Assembly (NCBI RefSeq): GCF_003590095.1
Contig: NC_039486.1
Location: 7,500,336 to 7,564,335 of the forward strand
Reading direction: 5' to 3'
Origin: Trichoplusia ni
Taxonomy: Eukaryota; Arthropoda; Insecta; Lepidoptera; Noctuidae
Length of the DNA: 64,000 nucleotides
Part shown: positions 1 to 14,110 of the stretch, piece after piece
How the letters are laid out: each line of letters opens with the position of its first letter
How positions within the stretch are numbered: position 1 is the first letter of the stretch
The notes under the pieces: model-generated
Databases searched by the model: none
What the model was told of the DNA's origin: nothing
What the model saw: only the letters and a program-made list of their open reading frames with translations
Made by a program: the position numbers and the translations under genes

Positions 1-590
1 ATAAGCATAAATTATTATACTTTTACCAACGTTTGCCAGTGTTTGCAATAGACAGAAATAGGACGGGCGCTCTCCCTTATAAAGTTAAGACTGTCAGTTG
101 AAGAACCCAAGGCCCGGAGAGCAACAAGAGCTGACAATAATATTGACATAAATCTTAGTACCATTTATATAACGATTCTGAACGATTTCAGAAGAAAGAG
201 TTTATTTAACAGTGATAGAAACGATAAATTAAAAAGAAATTAGAAGTGCAATCTGAAGTAAAACATATTTTTTCGGCGTTATCGCTTTCGAGTGTCGTGG
301 ACGATTCCATTTGTCTTCGGCGCGCAAGTATATTCCCAGTGGAGTTTTCAAAGCAAGTTTACTGGGTTCGCGATAAGATAGAATAAGCCCTTTGCGCTCG
401 TATGTCATGAGTATTCCTGCTCTGGAAGGACAAGGTTCCCAGACGCCAGCGATTGACTATTATAATGTTTACTAATGAAATAATTCTCAATAAACTATTT
501 AAAAAGAGTAGTGTGTCAACCATTATGATTCAACTTCGAAATGTTGGATTCGCAATAGAATATCGTTATTTCGTTACACGTAAATGATAA
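1..590 (+). repeat. Possible LTR-like fragment at window edge
   Basis: This stretch has some features of an insect LTR. A TATAAAG box sits at 78-84, a TCAGTT initiator-like motif at 94-99, and a CAATAAAC polyadenylation-like signal near 488-496 about 90 bases before a plausible right edge. The spacing between TATA and initiator (about 18 bases) is shorter than normal, no gag-pol coding sequence is visible, and the left edge lies outside the window. It could equally be ordinary intergenic DNA with chance motifs, so this is a weak call. Confidence 0.2.
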
Positions 591-1382
591 AGTTTTTTGA
601 AATCCAATATTTCATGCGTAAAAAATCAGAAGCAAAAGCTCCAACATCAAAAACCATTTCCCAATCACAAATTTCATAATATGTAATAAGACTTATTTAC
701 AAAAAATTAGCAATCCGAAACCTAAAAAAGCAATACACAATTAAACAAATTCAAGTATTTTCAAACAAGCAACATTATACTTAAATGTCGAATCCTATTA
801 CACATTTATTATGTAAATGCAAGAAAAAATGCGCAAAAACAATACGAAAGTCATCGAATTGCTTACCCTCCAGCGCGTAAATTAAGTGAAAACATAAATG
901 GTCCCAGCGCGGCCCGTTACTTAATACGTCTTTTCATTCATTACATTAGGCTAAACATGATAATGTGTTTCATAGTGCAAATGGTGTTCGCTAAACGTTT
1001 GTCATTTCGTAGTGAAACACACTTGCCATTTGTAACGTGGAGTTTAAAATTAAGCTCGACGGGCCTTTCTCTGAGTGATGGCTATTCATCCAAATACCCT
1101 TTCAGCGAATTACTTAGATGGGATTCAGAGAATGACAAGTATATAGGTGGGTAAAGGTACCCTCAATATAGATAGCCGACAGTAAACACAGGGACCGAAG
1201 CTATTAATGTACGTACATGACTATTTGATTGTGCAGCATGATGTGGGCTAGTGATGCTGTTACACATTGGTATTAGAGATACCTTTGGTAAATATGAATA
1301 TGAGAGTTGGTGATGTGTCAATTCTCCGAGTATTCGATATTTACAGGATCACGTGATGATGATCATGAAAAAACAAAAATTT

Positions 1383-1553
1383 TAAGGATTCCGTACACAA
1401 ATGGTAAAACGGATCACTATATTATACTAAGGCTCCGCTGCCGTAATGTATATCCCTCCGTCTCTCACCACCTTGTATCTCATAAACCGTGATAGGTATA
1501 CAGTTACAATTTTGATATATTTATGTTGCAGCCATTACTACAAATATTAAATA
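1383..1553 (-). repeat. Lepidopteran interspersed repeat, copy A (reverse orientation)
   Basis: Diverged copy of a short dispersed repeat that I recognise as very common in moth genomes and transcripts. It begins with an aaggattccgtac motif, has a 'ctccgctgccgt' stretch, and carries the core tctcataaaccgtgatagg at 1478-1496. The same core occurs at 61789-61807 and, on the other strand, at 54473-54491. Family name not assigned here. Confidence 0.6.
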
Positions 1554-4500
1554 GCTACAGTTTCAGCAGTCATAAACTTAATGGGTGACCTTTGTGTACG
1601 GAAACGTTACTTCGCAAGCCCGTTTCTATGATCCCGTTTATTTCATAAAATGAAACTGGAAATTCCAGTCTAAAGACAGTCTTAGAACTCTTCGTGCAAC
1701 ACATTTATTCAACGTACAAAATTCGTCGCCAAACGTAAAACCTCCTTTTTTCTGGTTAAAAGACCAAGCGGGCCGGAGCAGCTGATGTTAAAGTGATTTG
1801 TGTTAGAAAACGTTAAGAGAATAAACAAGAGACCTGAATAAGGTCCAGAGGGCAAACACACGAGTAATACATCACGAACAAACCTATCAGATTACCTTTT
1901 TAAGAAAATTGTAGTACTTAGGAAGAAGCCTTGTGTAAGACATACAAAATGAGATGTCAGTGGACCTTAAAATCTATTCAGAAAGCTGTATGTATTACAC
2001 AACGTAGGGATTGTAATATAAAATATAGAAATAAAAATCAACATCATATATTCATAGTAACAAATACTTGAAATATTTTAGTATTCTTAAATACAATAAG
2101 ACAAAAATACGAATATTCCAAAGATTACAGATAAAATCTAATAATATTTTTTTTACAAACACACAAGAAAAGTAAAAAGATTTCTCGTTTGTAATAAATT
2201 GAATATCTTAAGTATTCCTTTTGATTCGGATTGAATCTCGACGGTTTTCAAGGAGACGTAACTTGGTCTAGTACTAATAAATTACATTGGAAATTGTTGC
2301 TGCGGATGAAGGTTCTATAAAACAAGATTCCTGTTATATAAGCGGGTCTACATTTTAAAAAAGGCCTTGTTATGTTAAAACATGATTCCCAACCAGCAGC
2401 GTCAAGGATATTTCGAGCAATAAATCAACCCACTTTCGGGATTTTGCCTTGTGCGCGATAATGCGATCCTTGTCATCGTATCTTATTACCTGTTGAACAT
2501 AGATCCAATTTTATTACTTAGAAAATGAAGTGGTTATTTTGACCAAATTTCGCATATTTTATTAAATAAATTGTTTATACGAAGCTGTGGGAACGTCTTC
2601 ACAGATTTCGTTTAATATTGCGCTACTATTTATATTTTCTTGACAGGGGAATCAAGTCATCGCGGTTGTCAGGGCATTACGCAAACAAATTGATACATTT
2701 TCAGAATTGATCTCGTGACACCATTCGTTGCGACATTCCCGTCTAACACACATATTACGTAGCCGAGACGACCTCATCGAGGGCTGTCTCATAAGGGCAA
2801 GGACATTTCGATTTGCAATTGGGTCGCCGATTACGATACGTCAGTTTACTTTAGATCAACGACTCAAATAAATTAATAAGCCACTGCACTTAAAGTTATC
2901 ATTGCCGTCTCAAAAATAAAACTATAATCACATTTACCGACGTATTTACCCAAAATAACTTCAACATTTCATATTCAATTCCTATTGATCATACAACAAA
3001 TATGATTGATGGTATAGTTTTTGTCTTGTATTATATCCGGCTTCGATTTGTAAAATATCAAAGGATTTCACGCATACTCGTATTTATATCTACAAGTCTC
3101 TAGAATACATGTAAACAGAACATTGATTTTTGCTTTTAAGATGCTTTCTGGACTCATTTTCAATCCAAAGGATTTCAAATTGAAGAATGTTAACTTTGAT
3201 GAAAATAATGCTCTCTCCCAACAGCATTATTGGTATTACAGTACTCGACTGTGTACAAAAAGAGGATTATAATCATCCGAATATTTTGTATGCCATTTTA
3301 TCACAATTTTAATTACACAATGGCAATACACGTTTAAGTAAAATAACTCTCACAATATAATAAAGCGCCAAAATAATTTCTGCGGTCATTAAAATATTAA
3401 CAAAATGATATGGCTTCCATTAAGCTGTTTTCAGCAGTAATAAACATTTTTGTCCAATACCGCTGACCGCGCTATCGGAGCAATGAACAAAAATTAGCAG
3501 CGAAAATATGTATCCGGCGGCTTAAATCGATACCTTATTAAAAAGTATCATTCGACATGATCTCGGCATAAAGTCACACGTCCATAACCATTTTAAAACT
3601 TCAAAGTTAGCTCTGAAGTTGCATCGCAGAAGATCAAAGCAAATGTTTCTTTTATAGTCCGATCGATTTCAGATGTGAGTATCGTAAGGAGAACGTTCGG
3701 GATAAAAGTGAACAATATATTTCGGGGTCTTACCATAAAAGTAACCATAAAATATAATATTTCAATAGTGGTACATAAATCTAACAACTGAAAGTAGCTT
3801 TGATTTTTGTATACGACCGCCGTAGAAAAGTGACATTTTTACTAGCGTTGGCATTGTTCGAATCGCTCAAAAGTATGGAAATATTGGCATTTGCATTTCG
3901 ACAAGTTACGAGACTCTGATTTGCCTTACCGGTTATAGAAATTTCACTTAGACGAGCCTTAAAACCCACTGACAAATTATCAGGGTTGGTATTTCAAACA
4001 AAAATGGTTTGATGGATATTCGAATTAGATATTCCCATTAATCGTGCTGTACAAATACATATATATCGCAATTTGTTTTCAGAAAATATAAATTCAACTT
4101 GCAAGAGAGAAATGTTTCATACGAGTCGAGGTGACACGCGCACCTGCGGTCGCTACAAACTTTTAACATCCAATTTCATAGAAATATACCTACATAAAAG
4201 CAACTTGAATTAATTTTTATATTAGACGATAAGTATGAAAATATAAGAGCTAAGATATTGTTACGCAAAAATCGCCCTTGGGCCCTCTTAGCTATAATTT
4301 TTGTTCCAGCTTTAATTCTGGCAGTCTCAAAAATTTATGAGAGATAGTAATAATATTAAAGTTAGCTTAGCAATTATAAAATAATGAAACTTAAAGTCTT
4401 CTGTAAGCCTCGCCTTATAAAATAATTAAATTAAAATAATGATACCTACGCCTTGAGTTAAATAATATTTTTACATAGACTTCTTTATTGGCAAACTTAA

Positions 4501-4812
4501 CTACCTGTAATAAATTGTTATATTTTATATTAACTCTCCGAAATATCCTTCCAGGGGTTTTGTACACTTGAATTCAACGTAATAAATTAATAATATATCA
4601 ACTCAATAACAAAGTATATTGATAACTGTATGAATATTGTAAGGTGCTTAATTATGACTGAATATCAATAAAAAATACACAACTTGCGTAAGCCTGCTTG
4701 AACACAACGAATGTTGAAGACGTAAATAATATATAGTCTTCAATCCATCCGTTCACATAAATACAAAGAGTAAACATAAAAGAAAATTTATGTGCCGATT
4801 AAGACCCTCTGA

Positions 4813-4826
4813 AGGGCGCGCGCCCT
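4813..4826. repeat. 14-bp perfect GC palindrome
   Basis: The sequence agggcgcgcgccct is its own reverse complement and stands out in AT-rich surroundings. No function can be assigned. Confidence 0.5.
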
Positions 4827-7191
4827 CAAACGCGCTACACCGTTATTTCGGCAGTCGTTAGTTTGCTAGAATTAAATATAACTCCTCTCTAATTTGCATC
4901 AATATCGCACGATGCTTAAACTGATATTAAATGCCGAATTCACACCTTCACTTTTTAGCAAACACATTCAATAGTATGTTTTGTAGTACTAAGTGCGCTT
5001 GTCGTTATTTGTTAAGTACCCATATCATTTGTCAGTCGACAAAAAAGTATCTTACCAATGATTCTATGCAATATGCCCATACATCTATTGTTATTAAATG
5101 GTATTTTCTTAAAGTATACCAAAACTTACTAGCGTTATCAATGGACTACTTATATAATATCTTTATTAAGTAAAAGATGATAAATCAAATTCTAGTGCGT
5201 TCGCTTGTTTCACTCAACAAAATAATAAATTACTTTTCACCAAGTCTGTGTACGACGCTATCACAAATCTCCGTTAGCGTACAGTAAGTTAAATTGAATG
5301 TCTAAGCTCGCAATCGAGGATTCAGCAAATACCAGTATCTATTGGAAGCGACCGGAGTCTTTAAGAAAATCCCGAAGCTTCACTCGTCTGCTGTGATTCC
5401 AGTTCGGTCCACCATTGGAAATATATTTCTAAAAGAAATTTATCACTCTTCAAAACGAGGTGAGGTATCAATAAATAGCCAGTTATATATGTACGATAAG
5501 TTGATAAATATATGAAAATAGGAGATTATAAAAATTTTGGTAAACATCATGTTGTAATGGTAGAATAATTGTATTATTATAAATGTTGGGTTCAGTAAAA
5601 CTAAAATATAATAAAAAACAGACTTTTGGCGGCTCAAACGCACGTGTTGTTCAGCACGAAACGAAAACGAACATGCATGCAATAAATTATCGAGGGAGCT
5701 GACCGCGCGGAAACTATGGGCACTGGGCATTGTACATTTTTGGAAGTCGCGGTGCACGAGCCGTTCTCCACAGCTTCGTTACTTGTGCAGGACAGAAGTA
5801 AATGAGAATTGCCCTCAATTGGAATTGTAAATGAGTCTTGCGGCGCTTTCTTGTCGGTTGAACGCCCGTTTCGCCATTACAGTAGAATAAACTGTGATGA
5901 TTTCATTTAAATTAATTCTCAGCGCGAGAGGGCCGCGGATGAGATGTCTAAATTGAGACATCTCTGAATCGTTTGTACAGACTTTTTGCTCGTTTAAGAC
6001 GTCTCGTGTCCTAAATTCGAAAGCACCGCCACGTTAAGGTCTTTTTTCCTCTTAAAACAGAGCTTTCATTTTTTTTTTCAAGTAAATTACCCCTTTAAGA
6101 AAACGTTAAGTCTAAGAACAGGAATTAGTTGTGTTTTGTCAAACAAAGGGAAGGCTTTATTTGTTCGTAGCAAGTTAATGTCTTGATTAAGGCATTGAAA
6201 AACAAATTTGTAACAAAATAAATCTCTGAGCTTTGGAATACAACCTCAGTAACGAAACATTAAAATAACAAGATTCAATTTATTTTACAGATAGTTCTAG
6301 AAATGTATACAAAATGGAATATGATTTTAGAAAAAAAATGTTTTCGGCATAGTTAAACACAAATTGTGAGTCGATCGTCAATTTATTTGTAGGCTGTTAC
6401 GAGAATGAGATACGACGGGTTCTGGCGATATTATCACAACGTTGATTTGGAATTTATTGGCGTAGGATTCGTAACTCGAGCGTCAATACCGAATCCAGTG
6501 GCGTACACCTGCGCTTTCACCTTCGTCACTGATTGACACGGGTTACGTACATTAGTCACAAGTGTGTAAGACATGCAGCCCGAACAGGGGGAAAATATCT
6601 GCCATACTCCTATTAAAAATGAATATACCGAAAAGTTGCTGAACGGAAGGTTATAGTTTCGAGCCAGTGACTTTTTCAGTGTTATAATGTTGTAATCACC
6701 TGCTAATTCTTTAGCTTTAATGTAACGATGTTGCATTTAAAAGTTGTTACTATTATTTATCCCCAGAACATTTTCAATTTCAAGTACATAAATATTCAAT
6801 ATAAATAATAATACTATAATGTATACTGGAGTACGGTTAATTATCAAATTTGATGTTAACTCAGCCGATAGACTACATAATTAAGCTAAACTCATCACAG
6901 TAATTGGATGGCTCAAAGAGAATTATGAATTTAACACCCACTATTTTTGTACACGGGTTTTAGATTGATTCGCGCTTTAAGTTAATTTATAACTTGTTCA
7001 TAACAAAAATATCTAAACGAAAAATCTATTTTCTTAGTAATATACGTGCCTTTATATAATCCAATTATCTTGCAAGGATTTTTAGACAGTTTAGAATTGT
7101 TGGGTGGAAAAACTAGAAGAGCTTATCTTATCTTATATTTTCTTCTTTTTTGTTCTCTTTTGAGTATCTGTAAATAGTAAATAGATTAATG

Positions 7192-7244
7192 ACGTGAAAT
7201 ATTTTGTTCGATACTATACTTCCACATCGAACAAAATATCACGT
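7192..7244. repeat. Imperfect inverted repeat (hairpin)
   Basis: Arms at 7192-7212 and 7226-7244 are complementary over 19 bases with one extra A in the left arm, around a 13-base loop. A second, 10-bp inverted repeat (cgatttcaaa / tttgaaatcg) follows at 7297-7306 and 7319-7328. This could be the remnant of a small non-autonomous DNA transposon. The same structure is repeated at 29358-29410. Confidence 0.55.
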
Positions 7245-9073
7245 AAATTGGATCAAGTAGAAGTCTCGAAGTAATCGGTGTACATACATAAAAAAACGAT
7301 TTCAAATCCTCTTACATTTTTGAAATCGGTTATAATCAGGGACGCTAAGCTGGTAAATCACAGATAAATTCTAAGGTCAATCTAAGGCTAAGTTCTATAC
7401 ATTAATAGCAAAAACTATTGTACAAGTAATAACTTATAATGATACAAGTTCTTGGATACTCGCACGCACTAGTTTTTTTGCTTACTTTTATGTTTTTAGA
7501 TACATTGTTCTTTTACCAAACGTTATTATATCAAAAAAGTTAACGAGATTCGTATGTGTTCTAGTTAGACAATATTGGTATTCGAAAAAGATCATAAATC
7601 TTGTCTGGGACAATTCGTTTGTGAAACACATAAAGTTCTAACAATCTAATGATAACATGTCCTGAGGAAAGTGTTCTTTTCAGCTTGGTAACTCAAAAAA
7701 TACGTTAAAGCAGTAAAAAAATTGTTAGTCAGATACAGTCAACAGTTAACTTTACATTTAATTTGTAGGATTATATTAAACAGCTAAGAATCAAAACATA
7801 TATACTGTCACTATCACAGAAGTAATTAACCTTTTTTGCAAAGCTTAATTATACCAATCGGACATCGGCTAACTATTTCCTGAAATTATTCCCAACATCA
7901 CCGACCAAAACTCATGTTTCAAATATGAGTTAATTTTATTTAGCGTCATTTCCTTGCAGGATATGTCCTTATAAACCTAGCTACGTACCAAGCATATAAT
8001 ATCGTATGTGTAGGTAAATTCTCCCAAAAACCACTTTGTCCCAAGCTGAGTTAAGTGCCTTGTCAAAACTTGTTCTCTTATGGTATTCCCTTTTGATTTA
8101 TGACTTCGATATGTCAATTTAACGTCACTCAGTATGATTTATATGGTCATTTGCACAACCTTATACGTCGTATCGAACTTCACACAACTGATTCAACAAA
8201 ATCGTCAATTCGTCATATATACAGCAAACACACAAAACCCTAGAATAAAACCAATAAATACTTTTCATGGAAATCCGTGTCATTTTTCAAACAATACGTG
8301 ACTGTAAAACCAGAAACATTTATTTAAAGTGCATTACAAAAATGTGAATAGGAGTGGGCACTGTGGGCAGGCGACAGACAACCCGCACTCGATATATCGC
8401 GTGTTAGCGTGATTGATTGTTTCACGGAGCAGAAATAAAAATATCGAATCCGGAAAATCCAAGTATCTCACGTTGAGTGCGTTAAATAAATACGAGTGTG
8501 AAGCTAAACAGTATTTTCCATTAGTGTCATAAAAAGGTAACGTTTCGAAATAACCACGGGGCCGGAGCCATATCCACGTGTGATAATGCGCATAACATTT
8601 TATAAGGGATCTAAATGTGAGCAGATGGCACAATGCGAATCGCTGGTAGTACTTCCCGGCACGGCCGCAATCTGCCATTACATTTTATGCAAACACTGTC
8701 GGAATGATTTTGGTTGTACAATTTCCAAAATAGAATACCAACAACTTTTACAATGCCAGCCGTATGTTTGGTGTACTTTAAACATCACCATAGTCTGACT
8801 TTTAATTTCCTCATAAAAAGCGTCATTCACAGCGCGGATCCCGCTACAAAAGTTTGTGTCAAACACAACGTTGTGTCATTTTGTAACTTTACAGTAGCTT
8901 GAAGCTTCGTAATGAGGGTAATAAAGTAATTACTAAAAAAATCTATAAACAGCGTGTTTTACACCAATTTTACTTTAAAATGATTCTTTAAAGACGCCTT
9001 ATTTAAATTTTTCCTGTTGCCTTTTGATTTGAATTTTACCACTGAGTATTTTTTTCTATTGATGGAATCTTTT

Positions 9074-9126
9074 AAATTATAGATTAACATTGATTTTCTT
9101 GATTAAAAATCCTTAATCTATAATTT
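9074..9126. repeat. 14-bp perfect inverted repeat
   Basis: Arms aaattatagattaa (9074-9087) and ttaatctataattt (9113-9126) are exact reverse complements separated by 25 bases. AT-rich, no known function. Repeated in copy 2 at 31240-31292. Confidence 0.5.
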
Positions 9127-9659
9127 TATTACATATCTTTTGTCATTAGAGCTTTGAGTTTCAGAAGTCGTAAGTCATTCATTATTAGAAGTCTGTCATT
9201 TTTTAATCATCACAGTTGGTTGGTCTAGAGATTTCATTTATTCACTTTTTAGTTGCTAGACCGAGAAAAGGCGCAACGGCTCTTAATGGCGGCCTCTGGT
9301 GGGTATAATTAAAGCAAATAAACCTCTGTGCTATTTAGATTGATTTAACTTTTAATATACCATTATTTACCTAAAATTCACGATTCCTGAAAGAATGACT
9401 CATTCCAAATACCCTTGCCGTAAAAACAATAAGCAAACTTACTTTCACTTACATTGCAAACGAGATGAATTAAAATAATGTTCTACAAGATTGTACGCTA
9501 TAAATAAAAAGGTTTACAAAAAGTCCGTGAAGGCGACGATATGTCTATCTTTTAAGGTTGAATCACTGTAACCAATATTCGTTAAAAAAAATCCACATTC
9601 ATGCTTATTTTGGGAAATGGTTTTGTTACGATGGGATGAATCCTTATCAAAATTCTGTA

Positions 9660-9706
9660 GTGTATATTAGCATTGCACCCGTGCAAAGCCGGGGGCTATT
9701 CGCTAA
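9660..9706 (+). repeat. Retrotransposon-tail-like fragment
   Basis: The sequence around gcattgcacccgtgcaaag followed by a ccggggg run and 'ctattcgctaag' resembles a short tail motif that I recall as widespread in insect genomes, usually beside non-LTR (RTE-type) retrotransposon ends. Only this fragment is visible and no coding remnant adjoins it. Repeated at 31826-31872. Assignment is from memory and tentative. Confidence 0.35.
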
Positions 9707-12700
9707 GTAATTTTGTAGGTATTGATACCAAAAACCGGTACTGTCAATTACTAGGTGGCTCACAAAGCAAGAATATAGGAACATTAACTTGCCATGTGAC
9801 TTGAGGCGAGTTGCTTATTTGTGGTCACTGTGTTTCCTTCCCCAATGACAAAGCACCACAATTTTAATTGAGTATCATTGAATTGAGGTCATTCAGTTGT
9901 TTATTTTCCCTTAAACATAAATCCCCTTGTTTTTCCTGTAACAAAATGATGATTGTTTGATTTATTAGCACAAATATTAAATATCCTAATTAACATTAAA
10001 AGCTCAAAAAGAAAAGCCCTTGCAGCTTGGTATCAAATAAACACGTTCTGTATTCGAATACTAAGCTTTCTGATTCCGTGAAAATCTATCAGGTTTTTCA
10101 TTTATGTTCTCCGCATTAAGCTCTCGCTCTCACTGTTTAAATTTCATTTCAACTATAAATAAAAAATGACAAATTAAAACCCTTGACTTCGATTGTGAGG
10201 TAATATATAGTATTACAAAAATATTATTTTAGACACCTACGACTGAACAGCTTATCTTAAAACAATCACCAGAAAATCTGCAACAAAAAAAGATGAATAT
10301 GTGTTCAGCAGTTCGAGCGCTACTCTAATACAAAACAAACGATCAAACTAAACGTATCGTCCAAAAAGAAACAAAAAACTTCAGTGCAATGCATCATGTA
10401 CATATAAGTTATGAGTACAAAGAGTAATTACTGCACTACAATAATACCATCACGGTACCACTTGGCGTCTGTTTTGACTTTAATTTTGGAATGTATCGCG
10501 GCGTGTACGAGACGTTCTCGTGGCACAAGGGTAATCGAATGTCATACGCGGTCGCTACCCGACAGAACTATTCACGAGCTGCCAGCTGGCGCACTCTACG
10601 CCCTGATTTATGTCCCTTTTGCTGTCCAACTTTCTGCACCTTGTTCGTGCAACATTTGTACATGACGTCTTAAATATATAGACTAACGGAAGGCGAAACT
10701 CCGCCGCTCATGTTACTGACTCGCGTATATGTGTTTAAAACATCAATTGTTTTATGGCTTACGCTTTTAGATGGAACATTACTTTTAGAGCCTCTTTAAG
10801 CTTTAATACAATTACACACGGTACTAACTTAACAAATTAATCACTTGGAGTGCAGTGTATTTTGTTGGAAATTAGCTTTTACTTTGATTCCTTTAAGTCT
10901 TTAAATTAAAGAAACGTCTGCACTTTCCGTGTCCGGTGGAAGTGATTATGAGAATATCACAGATAATGTATTTCTGTTGCCGCCATAACTATAAACCTTA
11001 AAAAATAAGTTTGGCATGTGAAACGATTGTTGTGGTAATGAATTTATTGGTGGGTGATGAATTAATATTACGATCAAAGCTTTACTTTGACACCCAACCC
11101 ATTTGTTGGCGCGAGTCTTAAACCTGTCCTATTGTAAGTAGGAAGTCTTGTCTAATATGTGTACTTGTTTATGAATGGTCAGCCGTCTGAAATCAAAAGT
11201 GTTAAAGTTCAAATCGGTGCGGAAATAAAATCTGAGCTAATGCAGCTTTTAATGCTACTTCATGCAGGGCCGGTCGTTATACTTCACACAAAGTTACATA
11301 ACAGTTGTCATTCAACATGTCACACCGACAAACTAATTAAGTATGTCAAATGTGACGTTCGGGAATTAGTTACAGGGCGGAGTGCTACCTACAGTCACAT
11401 AGAGAGCAAGTAGCGCCAGGAGCGCTCATAAACTCATTAAAAGTTGCCTCCATATACTAAAACGACTGACCTTATCCATACAGACGGCAGTTTTAATCGA
11501 GACCGCTTTACGAACCATTAAATTCCACGGACGGTTATTGTCGAGCTGGGATCGTTAAATGAAATTCTAGACGCAGTAGCTGTTGCCCGTCCACCATAAT
11601 ATCATACGGATTTGCAAATTTAGGCCATAATAACAAATTTATTAGACGCCAATGTCAGAGAAACAATTAAGTCATTTAAAATCATTTCCGCAGTCAGTGC
11701 GTGGGTAAGGCTGTGTTCTGGTTGGCGCGCGTAAATAACAAACAGTCGCCGGGGACTCATGTGTTATGGCTCTCATTAACGGGTAGGCATTTAAGTTTAA
11801 ACAACGCAATAAGGCGCGGCCGTGCTATACGACTTGCAGCGCGACGCGCCGCGCGTGCATTAAACACCGCTAAAAATACTGTTCCACGCGACTTTTAACC
11901 ATTTTGAAGGTTGTAGCAATGCGTCAAGCAACACCATACTCATAAAATAAATGTCACTCTTTTTTTGGCGACTCTTTTACGAAGATCGATCGACTTTCGA
12001 GGTAAAGCAAGTTGGATTCGATAAGTTCATAGACTCACGTAGATAAGAGACCGTTCTTTGCATATTGAGATTGATTGATTAACATGCTACTCACACGTTC
12101 TCTCAGTCTTGAATGAGTGATCAGGTTTCACCAATTTGGAGCCATGTTTCTAGCAATAATAGAAGCTCTAATGGGAATAATGAAGAATGAAAATAAAAGA
12201 TAATTCTTAATTCAAAGTTAGTAGATACACATTATAGAAATTTATAATACTTGAGGCGAGATAGGCAATTCTTCATTAACATTGAATCTGATTGATTAAG
12301 ACACAGTGTAACGTTATTCATGAGACTCTTTCTGAATTTGGTAGACGAAAAACATCAACATAGCTTACTGATTATCCCTACTTCGAGTCGAACAGATTGT
12401 TTGCCAGCGTCATTTCTAAATCCCAGATGTTTTACGATAAACGAAGAAAAATTCTGCGACAGACGACGTTGCTAAAAAGTATCGCCATCAAGACCTTATG
12501 GAAGCAAGATGGAAGGAATTGAATGTCGATCCACTTATACTGAAGATTTGTTCCATAACTGAAAGAAAGCGACACCCCTTTTCGCACAAAAAGCGAACGT
12601 AAAAGATTGCTGAAAAGTAAGTAAGCTTATTCTTGACGCCAATTTATTGGTTCAAAGGTGCGCCGTCGACTAAATGGTACTGTATAAACTCATCACCTCC

Positions 12701-13904
12701 TCGGGACCGCCTCTTCCATGTAGAAGGATTTTGCTCGTTCATTCACCTTAAATCGACGTCATTCCGAAAGGCAAAATAGAGCACTTCTGAAAAAGAGTTT
12801 CCGATAAAAAGGGGCCCATCAAATTTTTTCAATATCCATTTACGAAGGAATAAGAAAGGATTATGCGCAAACCAAAACCCTTTAATCCGTGATATGGGTT
12901 ATTGAAACATTGCGCAAAGTGTGGACGAATTATATCAGCTTGTTCACATACACGTAATCCTCCTAATCTTCCCGGGACCTTTCCAATAATTGTGGAAAAG
13001 CTCCAAAAGTTATTTCTATTAGAACCTGCGATGGCCCGGCTGATGTCACAAATTTGTTGCGACCAATTCAGCAATTAAAATTTATTTTAACCACATTCGT
13101 TTAAAGCTTACCGTTTTAACAAAACTTCTACGAACAAAGATTTTTCTTAGAATAAAGAAAGAACTTCTTTTTATTCTTTAAGTATAAGACTTAAATGCTG
13201 CTGATGTTTTATTTATAATCCTCAGCTTATCTTTAATTAAGTACTGCATGGACTCTTTTTGTATTATTTTATTTTCAACAGTTTTGTCGTAATGAATACA
13301 AAATTGAAAAGATTTTAGTTCTGACTATTTTTAATAATTTTAAATGATGATAAAGGCAAAGCATAGCTTGGTTGCAAAATTATTGCTTTTATTTTATTTA
13401 TATTCAACGACATACTTAAATAAACAATAAAACACTACCACGTAATGTTTCAAAAATGAAATCAAATTATCCTTTTAAAATTAATAAGGTCAGTCACAAA
13501 TCATTATAATCGAGTTAAATCATAATACATAGTGTACTAACTCAGTGCTGCACTGAAATGCTACTTATAACTCACCTTGACCCTCAAAGTTTCGTAGCGA
13601 CGCAATAAAGGCTGTGTAGCACACAGCTGAAACTGTGGAGTGTTGAATGAACTGCTACGACGCGGCAGTGCGTCATGATTGTGCTACGCCTAAATATGAA
13701 ACAAATTTCGTAAAATTCTACAACGCATTATTGTAATTTCCATTTCTTTATAGAATTTTCACGTACTATTATGAAATTAAAATAGAATTATGATTTATTT
13801 CGCATGCAATTTTTTAATCTAACATTATAAAGGCGAAACTATGTGATTACAAAATAATTTGTATGTTTGTTATGTTTAATTAGTCAAAGTACAACATAAT
13901 TTGT

Positions 13905-14110
13905 GCTAATCGGCACGGCTACGATTGATAGAGATCATCACGCCACTGTGCGCGTCTTGGGTTCGATCCCCGTGGATCAGACAAATACCAAGTCCTACCG
14001 AGTCCAAGTATGCATGTGATCTACAAATGCTTGTTCTGACTTTGTGTGTCTTCGTGCATGTGACTTGTTTCTGATAACCCCGCGACACAAGTTAATGCGG
14101 GAGGCGAGTT
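13905..14110 (+). repeat. tRNA-derived SINE-like element
   Basis: Contains a good RNA polymerase III B-box (ggttcgatccc at about 13960-13970) within a region that looks like a decayed tRNA 3' half. A non-tRNA body follows (accaagtcctaccgagtcc..., then 'cccgcgacacaagttaatgcgggaggcgag'), which I recall from moth SINE-type repeats. It does not fold as a functional tRNA: there is no convincing anticodon arm or acceptor stem. Identical copy at 36071-36276. Confidence 0.45.

Larger units (their letters stand above)
591..6150. other. Single-copy non-coding DNA left of the duplicated block
   Basis: AT-rich sequence with no frame I can support as a gene. The short open frames here (for example near 957-1154, 4931-5173 and 5443-5757) show no recognisable domain and no consistent coding bias. 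One interspersed repeat copy lies at 1383-1553. This segment belongs only to the left contig and has no counterpart after the N gap. Confidence 0.6.

Noticed and set aside
12829..13074. 81-residue minus-strand frame with a slightly protein-like composition
   Set aside because: No identifiable similarity to a transposase or host protein. It may be an old coding remnant, but this is not supportable from the sequence.
13950..13980. A functional tRNA gene at the B-box ggttcgatccc
   Set aside because: No acceptor stem pairing or clear anticodon arm. A conserved non-tRNA body follows, so a SINE-like repeat fits better.
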